DNA of 5,624 nucleotides from Verrucomicrobiia bacterium (GTDB lineage: Bacteria; Verrucomicrobiota; Verrucomicrobiia; Opitutales; Opitutaceae), in the NCBI GenBank assembly GCA_030424825.1, contig JAUHWE010000346.1, positions 1 through 5,624 of the forward strand, read 5' to 3'. This document shows positions 1 through 5,624 of the stretch, one piece after another. The position numbers were made by a program, and so were the translations under genes. Below the pieces are notes generated by a model. The model saw only the letters and a program-made list of their open reading frames with translations. It was not told the origin of the DNA and did no database searches. The stretch's first letter is position 1. The number at the start of each line of letters is the position of its first letter.

Positions 1-1652
1 AGATTCTTTTTATCTTCCGGATTATCGGTTTTAGCGTGTAACTGGGCCGCGCGAAGGGCAATGGAGGCGAGGCTGCTCCCCGCTTCATCGTGGAGATCGC
101 TGGCGATTCGCTCGCGCACTCCTTGAATCTCCCGCCAGGCTCTAATACGGCCGCGTATGGTAATATAGGTGGCCGCGGCAACGATTAGGAAAACACCAAT
201 GGAGACAGTCCATAGCGTTGCGGCCCGAAAAAACTTTATAGATTCCGCCTGCTGATTCTTTATGACCGATTCCTCCTCAAACAACTTTTGGAGACGGGAT
301 AATCCTTGTATCCAATCACGATGAGTAATGACTCTACCGGTCTGTGTCATCCCGTCGTAGGTGGACTCCAGTGTCGAATAGATCGGTGTTCCCGCAGCGT
401 CTGTAATTTCGCTTTTGTACGAGGGGGTCGGAGTGGAATTGTCGAAGCGTGCGCGTACTAGCAGTGGCGTGCCGTCAAGCATAGGGGTCATCTCGCTAAT
501 TCGGATGCTCGGTTGCGACTTGGGGGTTGGTTTTGAGGCTTCAAAAACGGTGAGCCGAATAGCATGAATCTCCGCTCGGTCGAAGTAGGCGGTATAGGGA
601 TTGAGCCCTGGATTCGGAAACACTTCGTTTTTGTATCTATCTTCTCGTTGCATGACCTGACTCTCGCCGTCGAGCAGCTCGATCATGAATCGGACTGGAA
701 ACGCTTGGCCGACTTTATGCAAAACAACCGGATCAAGGCGAACGGCGTTCATTGGGAGAGGTTCCTCAAACGTCACTTCAAAGAGGTAGGGAAGTTTGTA
801 GTGCTCGTTGAATGTGGCGTGGAGTAGGCCTAGGCCGGATATCGGCGAGTTTCCTTTCAATTCGGGCAACCCGAGGGGCGTTTGTTCGTCGACTAGGTAG
901 TCGGTCGCCAAAACGCGATAGCCTTGGCGGCTTCCCGAGCTGCTAACCATAGATTGGGGAGCGATATTCGCGTTTGAGGAAAAAACGAACACTTCCGCGA
1001 AACCCGCCGCGTATTGCGGAGCCCCGATTCGCTTTGCCAGTCGGGTGCAGACAATCTTTATTTCCTTGGTTGAAACCGCTTCGAATGCGACGAACTCGGG
1101 CAGGGACTTCCGTATGGTTCTTTGTGTATCATTAAGCTGCACCATTTCCACAAAATGGTCTCCCTTCCGCGCGCTTACAGTAATAGAGCCCGGCCAGTAC
1201 GCGTTGTCGATAAGACCCCCTTCATCCCCTAAATAAAGACGCAACGGACACAGGCCGATCGCATCGATTGCGTATTCACGTTCCCATCGAAGCGTGAGCG
1301 TGACAACACCCTCTGGTGAATCGAGCCAGCTTGCCAAATAGCCTCCACTGCCTGTTGGCTCCCCAAGGTAAGGCGAAGGGAGTCGGTCGATCTCTACGGG
1401 AAGCGCTTTCAATCGGGCATGGTTTTCTCGATACTGCTGACTGAATAGATGGGCCATAGAATGCTCCCATGTTTTCTCCTGCGCTTGCAATCCGAAGTAT
1501 GAGCAAAAGACCGTGAGTAGCAGCGCTTTTCGATAGTAGGTTCGAAGGGTAGGCCGAGAGCGTCCCGCTCCGCTACGTCCAAAGTTATGAAATAGGCCCA
1601 GCGATGGAGCGGGACGCTCTTGCCCTACCAGATTTCGACTTCTGAAACACAT
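1..1652 (-). CDS. Sensor histidine kinase, HisKA_3 (NarL-partner) class, 3' end beyond window
   Basis: The minus-strand frame is open from an ATG at 1652 to the window edge, giving 550 codons with no stop. Seen in the sequence: a hydrophobic signal core at residues 43-57 ending LQA|Q; a large soluble region of about 60-450; a probable short helix at 451-478; one transmembrane helix at about 481-499; then an H box, DLHDEAGSSLASI, with the phosphoacceptor His at 521. This is the HisKA_3 pattern of kinases that pair with NarL/LuxR-type regulators, and there is no visible HAMP or PAS domain. The HATPase domain should follow off-window. Residues about 100-225 and 275-410 read like two beta-sandwich, discoidin (F5/8 type C)-like domains, for example the stretch NAVRLDPVV...FPVRFMIELLDG; this is inference from pattern. 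The gene starts 2 nt after the regulator stop, so it is cotranscribed and perhaps translationally coupled. The start at 1652 is preferred because no other ATG, GTG or TTG occurs in frame before the signal core. The 40-residue tail in front of that core is odd and contains a palindromic repeat. Confidence 0.93.
   Translation of the reverse strand, partial: MCFRSRNLVGQERPAPSLGLFHNFGRSGAGRSRPTLRTYYRKALLLTVFCSYFGLQAQEKTWEHSMAHLFSQQYRENHARLKALPVEIDRLPSPYLGEPTGSGGYLASWLDSPEGVVTLTLRWEREYAIDAIGLCPLRLYLGDEGGLIDNAYWPGSITVSARKGDHFVEMVQLNDTQRTIRKSLPEFVAFEAVSTKEIKIVCTRLAKRIGAPQYAAGFAEVFVFSSNANIAPQSMVSSSGSRQGYRVLATDYLVDEQTPLGLPELKGNSPISGLGLLHATFNEHYKLPYLFEVTFEEPLPMNAVRLDPVVLHKVGQAFPVRFMIELLDGESQVMQREDRYKNEVFPNPGLNPYTAYFDRAEIHAIRLTVFEASKPTPKSQPSIRISEMTPMLDGTPLLVRARFDNSTPTPSYKSEITDAAGTPIYSTLESTYDGMTQTGRVITHRDWIQGLSRLQKLFEEESVIKNQQAESIKFFRAATLWTVSIGVFLIVAAATYITIRGRIRAWREIQGVRERIASDLHDEAGSSLASIALRAAQLHAKTDNPEDKKN
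1548..1629. repeat. REP-like palindromic element inside the kinase gene
   Basis: Two 24-bp arms, 1548-1571 and 1606-1629, are inverted copies matching at 22 of 24 positions, separated by 34 bp. The perfect core is AGAGCGTCCCGCTCC, and each arm also contains its own mini-palindrome GAGCG-TCC-CGCTC. The element lies within codons 8-35 of the kinase and stays open, adding a stretch rich in Arg, Gly and Pro (including VGQERPAPS) ahead of the signal peptide. The nested palindromes resemble REP/BIME-type dispersed repeats. From memory, similar GAGCGTCCCGCTC sequences are common in Opitutae genomes; this was not checked. No clean target-site duplication is visible. In mRNA it would form a strong hairpin near the kinase start. 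Confidence 0.85.
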
Positions 1653-1654
1653 TC

Positions 1655-2338
1655 TTATAGTATTCCAATCTCCGCCGCTCGACTGACCGCACCGGAAACA
1701 TTGTGGACCTGTAGTTTTCGATAGATCGTACGGATGTGCGTGTTGATGGTATGCTTGCTAATGAAGAGAGAATCCGCGGCTTCTTGGCGACTCTTGCCTT
1801 TGGACAGTTGCTCTAGCACGTCAATCTCTCGAGCAGATAGTTCCGCTTCAGGGGAAACGGGTTTGAATTTTGAGAAAGTGGCGAAAACCATTTGGGCGAT
1901 TTCTTTGCTCAATGGGCAAATGCCATTGTAAGCGTCCTCGATCCCTTGAACGGTCACATGCAGGTCGTCGGACTTTATGAGGTAGCCGGATGCCCCTGCC
2001 CCCAGTGCTTGGAAGACGCGTGTTTTATTATCGAATACAGTGAGCACGAGAATTTGCGTTTCTGGAGCCAGCCTTCTCAGATGCGAGATTGCGTCGATTC
2101 CGTCCATCCCCGGCAATCCCAGGTCGAGGATTATCAAGTCGGGGTGTTCGGCCTCCTTGAGGTGGTCGAAGAGGTCTTCGACATTAGAAAACGCCGCCTG
2201 GCAATGCAGGCGGTCGGTGGACTTCATTGCGTCGCAAAGGATCGTGCGGAAATCGATATGGTCTTCCACGATGCACGCCTTGATCGGTTCGTTGGGGTCT
2301 TCTGGGCTGGGTATAGGGGTTTGGAAAGGGGCATTCAC
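1655..2338 (-). CDS. NarL/LuxR-family DNA-binding response regulator
   Basis: A 227-residue cytoplasmic transcription factor of normal family length. The receiver domain spans about residues 19-137, with the acidic pair E25-D26, phosphoacceptor D72 in ILDLGLPGMDG, T100 in the VLTVFD strand and K122 in GYLIKS. A linker of about 25 residues leads to a C-terminal LuxR/GerE helix-turn-helix at about 165-227 (LSAREIDVLEQLSKG...), with the recognition helix near 194-211 (ISKHTINTHIRTIYRKL). All residues needed for phosphotransfer are present. The start is GTG at 2338: the frame contains no upstream ATG before an in-frame stop, and the residues after the GTG lead straight into the receiver. No convincing Shine-Dalgarno precedes it. 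The kinase follows after 2 nt, so the two form a cognate operon, regulator first. It is divergent from the TonB receptor, which is its most likely target. The family call is certain; the target is inferred. Confidence 0.97.
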   Translation of the reverse strand: MNAPFQTPIPSPEDPNEPIKACIVEDHIDFRTILCDAMKSTDRLHCQAAFSNVEDLFDHLKEAEHPDLIILDLGLPGMDGIDAISHLRRLAPETQILVLTVFDNKTRVFQALGAGASGYLIKSDDLHVTVQGIEDAYNGICPLSKEIAQMVFATFSKFKPVSPEAELSAREIDVLEQLSKGKSRQEAADSLFISKHTINTHIRTIYRKLQVHNVSGAVSRAAEIGIL

Positions 2339-2377
2339 TGAGAAGTGACTGTATTCCGAGCTACATTGGGGAGCAAG

Positions 2378-2383
2378 GCTATA
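2378..2383 (-). promoter_or_regulatory. Candidate -10 element of the regulator-kinase operon
   Basis: The minus strand reads TATAGC here, about 40 nt upstream of the GTG start, which would give a 5' leader of roughly 33 nt. No consensus -35 exists at the expected spacing; that position is instead occupied by the palindrome at 2403-2418. This is a weak call based only on sequence resemblance and placement. Confidence 0.25.
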
Positions 2384-2402
2384 GGCTTAGAACCCTCAAA
2401 TT

Positions 2403-2418
2403 TACCCTTTACTGGGTA
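2403..2418. promoter_or_regulatory. NarL-like 7-2-7 palindrome, candidate operator
   Basis: The sequence TACCCTT-TA-CTGGGTA is an inverted repeat of two heptamers with a 2-bp centre. The NarL consensus is TACYYMT-N2-AKKRGTA, and each half here matches 6 of 7 positions. Its centre is about 43 bp upstream of the transcription start predicted for the receptor and about 40 bp upstream of that predicted for the regulator operon. That is the position where an activator could contact polymerase on either side. A further TACCCT hexamer occurs at 2454-2459, 51 bp downstream. Binding by the neighbouring regulator is inference: its recognition helix differs from NarL at specificity positions. Confidence 0.5.
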
Positions 2419-2438
2419 TAGTCATCCGGATTCGCGAC

Positions 2439-2447
2439 TGCTAATAT
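2439..2447 (+). promoter_or_regulatory. Candidate extended -10 promoter of the TonB receptor
   Basis: TGC-TAATAT fits the extended -10 pattern TGn-TAnnnT. There is no recognisable -35 hexamer 16-18 bp upstream, as expected for a promoter that depends on an activator. Transcription from about 2454 would give a leader of roughly 114 nt before the ATG at 2568. A second TATAGT lies at 2417-2422 but overlaps the palindrome. Confidence 0.4.
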
Positions 2448-2465
2448 AGTGCCTACCCTACACTC

Positions 2466-2540
2466 CTCACAAGGCCTGATTACACGGGCTTAGTGAGTGA
2501 CAACTGATTTTCAGGAGACTGCCACCATACTCAGCCTCCT
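2466..2540 (+). other. Structured 5' leader of the receptor mRNA (two potential stem-loops)
   Basis: First potential hairpin: CTCAC-AAG-G-CC at 2466-2476 pairs with 2486-2497 (ending CTTAGTGAG), about 10 pairs with one bulge and one mismatch. Second: AGGAGACTG at 2513-2521 pairs with CAGCCTCCT at 2532-2540, 8 of 9 pairs with a 10-nt loop, which would bury the only AGGAG in the leader. That purine tract is about 50 nt before the ATG, too far to act as its ribosome site, and the 27 nt just before the ATG contain no Shine-Dalgarno. It matches no riboswitch class that I recognise. Confidence 0.35.
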
Positions 2541-2567
2541 CCACCCCATAATACTACGAAACCCACA

Positions 2568-5327
2568 ATGAATAGTAAGAAAAGTAACCACCCAGATTCA
2601 GGGATTGTCCGAAGCCTCGCTCTCAGCTTGGCATTCTGCTTATCCCTTGCAGGCCCCATTGGTCTTCAAGCCCAAGAAACCGCCAACGGCGAAGCGTTCG
2701 AACTCGAAAAATTAGTAGTCGAAGGTTACGCGGATAGCCTCAGGCAATCCATGCAAGCGAAGCGATCCACAACCGAGGTGAGTGATGTCATCTTGTCTGA
2801 GGATATCGGACAGTTTCCCGACGAGAATGTGGCGGAAGCGCTGCAGCGCATTACGGGTGTGCAGATTCAACGCAATGATGGAGAAGGCACCTATATCTCC
2901 GTACGTGGTGTGGAACCAGGTCTCAACATGGTTACGGTTGATGGACGAACCGCCAGTTCAGGTGGATTTGAGCGCGCGTTCGACTTTTCGACGCTCTCGG
3001 CCGATTTGGTATCAAGCTTGAGAGTTATCAAATCGCAATCTGCTGATTTGGTAGAGGGCGGCATTGGAGCCGTCGTCGAGATCCAAACCCCGAAACCGCT
3101 TAACTTCAGGGATCCGAGAGTCGCGAGATTGACAGCTACCTTCTCACACATGGATCTGTTGGACGATTGGAGCAATAAGTACTCTGGATTGTTCAGCCAG
3201 CAGTTCGATGATGGTAAGCAAGGATTCCTAGTATCATTTGCTTTAGAAGACAACGTGCAACGTACGGATAACTTTGGCAACAACGGCTGGGTCAGAAACG
3301 CGATTGATGGAGGGCAGGATCTATTCACGCCGCGTTTCTTTCTACACCAGTCTTACATAAGGGATCGCGAACGTAAGGGGGTAACGGGAGCCTACCAATG
3401 GCAGCCGAGTGATCAGATAAAGCTAACACTGAGCGGAAATTGGAACCAGTACACCACTGAGCAGGCCAGAAATGCCTACAACGTTAATACTCCGAATAGA
3501 ACAGGAGCGTTTCCCGACATACTAGACGACTATACCTTCAATGAGAACGGCACAGGCATCGCATTCGACGGACAAACCAATCAGTCAGTTCCGATCCAGC
3601 AGTACACCCTACGCAATACCATTGTTAATGGCTATGGCGCCAATATTGAGTGGAAGCCTAGCGATCGCTTGAGTTTAGAGTTCGATGCTAGTGTGAGCGA
3701 AAGCTATAACGACAGCAATCCCGAGAACCGGGTTGATATTCGCTGGAATCCTGCTGAATTTCCAGCGGGTGTCTACTCATTGCCTGAGAGTGGTTCGGGA
3801 GTTCCTGATCTCAGACTGACCGGAATCGATCCCAATGACAGGACCCTTTACAATGTGCGGCAGCTGAATCTAAACCGCATCATAAATGAGAATGAGGATA
3901 CTGCATTGGCTGCCGATTTGGACTACCAGTTCGAAGAGGGCTTCTTTTCCTCCTTTGAAACCGGGCTCCGATTGTCCGAGCGAACAACTGATCGGCCGAG
4001 ACGCATTGGTTTGACCCGGCGCCCCGCGAATTTCCCCATCGGAATTGAAACTCCTGAGAGTGCTGTAGTTCCATTCCCAATAGATAATTATCTGGACGCG
4101 TCGGGAGCTGATGTAATCCGCTCGTGGATGGTGGTAGACCAGCAAAAAACGCTGGATTATCTTGCTGCTGAAGGCCTTTCGTTTGATCTCTCGGATCCGT
4201 GGGCCAATCCAAATCCACTACAGATTTTTAGCATCAACGAGGAAGTTTTTGCCGGTTATGCGAAACTGAACTTCGAAACGCTTTGGGGCGAAATTCCGAT
4301 AAACGGAAACTTCGGTTTCCGTTACGCCGACACGAGCTTGAATTCTAGAGGATCTTCTAGCATTGGTGGAGTGGTCGAACCCGTATCAATCGATACGGGC
4401 TATGACGATGTTCTACCGAGTTTCACCATTGTCGCTAAGCCTCGCCAGGACCTAGTCTTGCGTCTCGCTGGCGCCAGTGTAATGACCCGGCCACAGCTGG
4501 ACTTCATGACGGTTTCCCAAACCGTGAACCTAGAGCGCGTCCCTGTTAGTATCAATAATGGGAATCCGTATCTCGATCCCTATCGGGCTGACCAACTGGA
4601 CCTGTCTGTCGAGTGGTATATCAATGACATCGACTCCTTCTCCCTAGCGTTCTTCTACAAGGATGTAGAAAGCTTTGTCACTACTTCAGCGACAACCGTG
4701 CCCTTTACGGAAGAACTGGCACCGGGAGTTGCGATTGCTCCAGGAGAAGAGGTTGCACTGAATCGCCCGGAAAATCTTGCTGGGGATACAGTCGAAGGGT
4801 TTGAGGTGGCATATCAAAAGCAATTCGCCAATTTGCCTGAGCCTTTCGATGGGCTCGGGTTTACCGCTAACTACACGTATACCAAAAGCGGGATAGGTCC
4901 ACGCAATACCATCTTTGCCGATGCTGATCTGAGAAATGCGGATGGTACGTTTCCTGACTCCGCTTTAACCCAGCTTCCATTGGAAGGGTTGTCCAAGCAC
5001 TCCTATAACCTAGTCGGTTTTTACGACAAAGGACCCTTCTCGATGCGATTGGCTTACAACTGGCGCGAGCGTTACCTTCTTAACTCTCGATTCCATCAAA
5101 ACGCCCCACTCATGCGGGAAGATTATGGCCAATGGGATGGACGTATCCAGTATCGTGTCAACGAGAAGATCAAGCTGACATTGGACGCAATCAATCTCGA
5201 CGATTCGACTACCTACGAATTCTATGCACATGATGTAAGCAGCCCCAATCCCGATAGTGCAGAACGCATTCGACTGTTCTCGCAAACTGGAAGGAAGATT
5301 AATGCGGGCGTGACCTATTCGTTCTAA
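2568..5327 (+). CDS. TonB-dependent outer-membrane receptor (Caulobacter/Xanthomonas-like class)
   Basis: A 919-residue outer-membrane transporter that would take up a large or scarce substrate using energy relayed from the inner membrane by TonB-ExbB-ExbD. Seen in the sequence: an n-region with lysines, a hydrophobic core at about 13-30 and a probable cleavage LQA|QE after residue 35; a TonB-box-like segment LEKLVVEG at about 46-53; a plug domain at about 63-178 with SEDIGQFPDENVAEALQRITGV and ISVRGVEP...VTVDGR, the hallmarks of the TIGR01782-like class; then a long beta-barrel ending in a C-terminal Phe (GVTYSF). The length is normal and the gene is intact. There is no N-terminal secretin/STN or carboxypeptidase-like extension, so signalling through a FecR-type anti-sigma factor is unlikely. 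Relatives of this class are often linked to oligosaccharide uptake, but the substrate cannot be read from the sequence. It is divergent from the two-component operon and followed by a terminator, so it is probably monocistronic. The start at 2568 places the signal peptide correctly. Confidence 0.97.
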   Translation: MNSKKSNHPDSGIVRSLALSLAFCLSLAGPIGLQAQETANGEAFELEKLVVEGYADSLRQSMQAKRSTTEVSDVILSEDIGQFPDENVAEALQRITGVQIQRNDGEGTYISVRGVEPGLNMVTVDGRTASSGGFERAFDFSTLSADLVSSLRVIKSQSADLVEGGIGAVVEIQTPKPLNFRDPRVARLTATFSHMDLLDDWSNKYSGLFSQQFDDGKQGFLVSFALEDNVQRTDNFGNNGWVRNAIDGGQDLFTPRFFLHQSYIRDRERKGVTGAYQWQPSDQIKLTLSGNWNQYTTEQARNAYNVNTPNRTGAFPDILDDYTFNENGTGIAFDGQTNQSVPIQQYTLRNTIVNGYGANIEWKPSDRLSLEFDASVSESYNDSNPENRVDIRWNPAEFPAGVYSLPESGSGVPDLRLTGIDPNDRTLYNVRQLNLNRIINENEDTALAADLDYQFEEGFFSSFETGLRLSERTTDRPRRIGLTRRPANFPIGIETPESAVVPFPIDNYLDASGADVIRSWMVVDQQKTLDYLAAEGLSFDLSDPWANPNPLQIFSINEEVFAGYAKLNFETLWGEIPINGNFGFRYADTSLNSRGSSSIGGVVEPVSIDTGYDDVLPSFTIVAKPRQDLVLRLAGASVMTRPQLDFMTVSQTVNLERVPVSINNGNPYLDPYRADQLDLSVEWYINDIDSFSLAFFYKDVESFVTTSATTVPFTEELAPGVAIAPGEEVALNRPENLAGDTVEGFEVAYQKQFANLPEPFDGLGFTANYTYTKSGIGPRNTIFADADLRNADGTFPDSALTQLPLEGLSKHSYNLVGFYDKGPFSMRLAYNWRERYLLNSRFHQNAPLMREDYGQWDGRIQYRVNEKIKLTLDAINLDDSTTYEFYAHDVSSPNPDSAERIRLFSQTGRKINAGVTYSF

Positions 5328-5335
5328 TTTTGTTG

Positions 5336-5367
5336 AACCAGCGAGTGCCTATGCTCGCTGGTTTTTT
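5336..5367 (+). terminator. Intrinsic terminator after the TonB receptor
   Basis: A perfect 10-bp stem, AACCAGCGAG (5336-5345) with CTCGCTGGTT (5354-5363), has an 8-nt loop and runs into six T residues at 5362-5367. It begins 9 nt after the receptor stop codon. It should end the receptor transcript and separate it from the downstream lipoprotein gene. Confidence 0.93.
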
Positions 5368-5408
5368 CAATTGTCTGGGATCCGCCCCCTGTGCTCTCCA
5401 AATCTTGA

Positions 5409-5452
5409 CTCACCATCGATTGAGGAGGATCAGAGTTGCGGGGTATGGTGAG
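5409..5452. repeat. 8-bp inverted repeat upstream of the lipoprotein gene
   Basis: CTCACCAT (5409-5416) and ATGGTGAG (5445-5452) are perfect inverted copies 28 bp apart. A weak promoter, TTGAGG (5420-5425) with an 18-bp spacer to TATGGT (5444-5449), would lie within or across it, so it could be an operator pair or simply chance. The arms are short, so confidence in function is low. Confidence 0.35.
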
Positions 5453-5465
5453 AAAGATCATTGAT

Positions 5466-5489
5466 AGGGTCGCCGTATATGGCGACCCT
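5466..5489 (+). other. GC-rich hairpin just before the lipoprotein start
   Basis: AGGGTCGCC (5466-5474) and GGCGACCCT (5481-5489) form a perfect 9-bp stem with the 6-nt loop GTATAT, ending 11 nt before the ATG at 5501. No U-tract follows, so it is not a standard terminator. It occupies the place where a Shine-Dalgarno would be expected, and the remaining spacer (TCAGATAAATT) contains none. It may be a translational control or mRNA-stabilising element, or a protein-binding palindrome. Confidence 0.55.
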
Positions 5490-5500
5490 TCAGATAAATT

Positions 5501-5624
5501 ATGAAAACAACATTCGAGAAAACCACGCTCATTCTTTTTTTCTTCCTGCTCGTGGCCTGCGGATCGCAAAGGACAGATGAGGGAGGTAGTAGTGTCGTAA
5601 AATTCGAGTACACGCCCCTGACGG
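5501..5624 (+). CDS. Lipoprotein, N-terminal fragment, function unknown
   Basis: The frame from ATG at 5501 is open to the window edge (41 codons). It shows a lipoprotein signal peptide: charged n-region MKTTFEK, hydrophobic core TLILFFFLLVA and lipobox LVAC, with Cys20 as the predicted lipidation site. Gly-Ser follow, so by the E. coli +2 rule (no Asp) it would go to the outer membrane. A hydrophilic linker (about 21-33) then leads to VVKFEYTPL. Too little is visible to name a family. It lies 173 nt downstream of the receptor, past a terminator, so it probably has its own promoter; a shared role in handling the imported substrate is a guess from position. No Shine-Dalgarno is seen. Confidence 0.75.
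   Translation, partial: MKTTFEKTTLILFFFLLVACGSQRTDEGGSSVVKFEYTPLT

Noticed and set aside
564..827. Plus-strand open frame of 87 codons
   Set aside because: It lies wholly antisense to the periplasmic domain of the kinase, whose minus-strand frame is continuous; the product resembles nothing and has no start context.
1045..1236. Plus-strand open frame of 63 codons
   Set aside because: Antisense shadow of the kinase frame with low-complexity, Ser/Thr-rich translation.
1276..1506. Minus-strand open frame of 76 codons
   Set aside because: Out-of-frame shadow of the kinase gene, which reads through the same stretch with a signal peptide and beta-rich domain.
1541..1638. TTCGA on both sides of the palindromic element as a possible target-site duplication
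   Set aside because: The copies (1541-1545 and 1634-1638) sit at different distances from the arms (2 and 4 nt) and are too short to distinguish from chance.
1892..2341. Plus-strand open frame of 149 codons
   Set aside because: Antisense to the receiver domain of the response regulator, where all phosphotransfer residues are intact on the other strand.
2513..2571. Possible leader peptide after AGGAG in the receptor leader, ending in a TGA that overlaps the receptor start
   Set aside because: It would need an ATA start codon; no ATG, GTG or TTG is placed correctly.
2568..2760. FecA-type signalling extension on the receptor
   Set aside because: Only about 27 residues separate the signal cleavage site from the plug domain, too short for an STN domain, and no FecR or ECF sigma gene is visible.
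3880..4218. Minus-strand open frame of 112 codons within the receptor
   Set aside because: The TonB receptor is intact in the other direction and this frame has no recognisable domain.
5324..5569. Minus-strand open frame of 81 codons
   Set aside because: It crosses the receptor terminator and overlaps the lipoprotein signal peptide on the opposite strand; the lipobox and hydrophobic core make the plus-strand reading far more convincing.

Overview
The window looks like a sensing-and-uptake locus of a Gram-negative bacterium. It holds a two-component system, a large TonB-dependent outer-membrane receptor transcribed divergently from it, and the first 41 codons of a lipoprotein gene. Base composition is moderate and most starts lack a clear Shine-Dalgarno. 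The receptor type and a dispersed-repeat-like palindrome suggest a Verrucomicrobiota member of the Opitutae type. That assignment rests on pattern memory and is only moderately secure; a proteobacterium cannot be excluded.

Layout. On the minus strand, positions 2338 down to 1655 encode a complete NarL/LuxR-type response regulator with a GTG start. Two bases after its stop, a sensor histidine kinase begins at 1652 and runs off the left edge of the window, so 550 codons are visible. The kinase has a signal peptide, a large periplasmic sensor region that looks like two beta-sandwich domains, one transmembrane helix and a HisKA_3-type H box; the ATPase domain lies beyond the edge. A 24-bp imperfect inverted repeat (22/24 matching) sits inside the start of the kinase gene and is translated in frame, giving an unusually long N-terminal tail before the signal-peptide core.

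Positions 2339-2567 separate the divergent genes. They hold a 16-bp palindrome with a 7-2-7 layout like that of NarL-class operators, candidate -10 elements on both sides of it, and two potential stem-loops in the receptor leader. Positions 2568-5327 encode a 919-residue TonB-dependent receptor of the Caulobacter/Xanthomonas-like class, followed by a strong intrinsic terminator at 5336-5367. A short region with two inverted repeats then leads to a lipoprotein start at 5501.

Likely working model (inference): the kinase senses a ligand in the periplasm, probably a carbohydrate or similar molecule, and phosphorylates the regulator. The regulator then acts at the shared intergenic region to switch on the receptor and perhaps its own operon. 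The receptor imports the substrate, and the downstream lipoprotein may belong to the same pathway, although the terminator implies a separate transcript.
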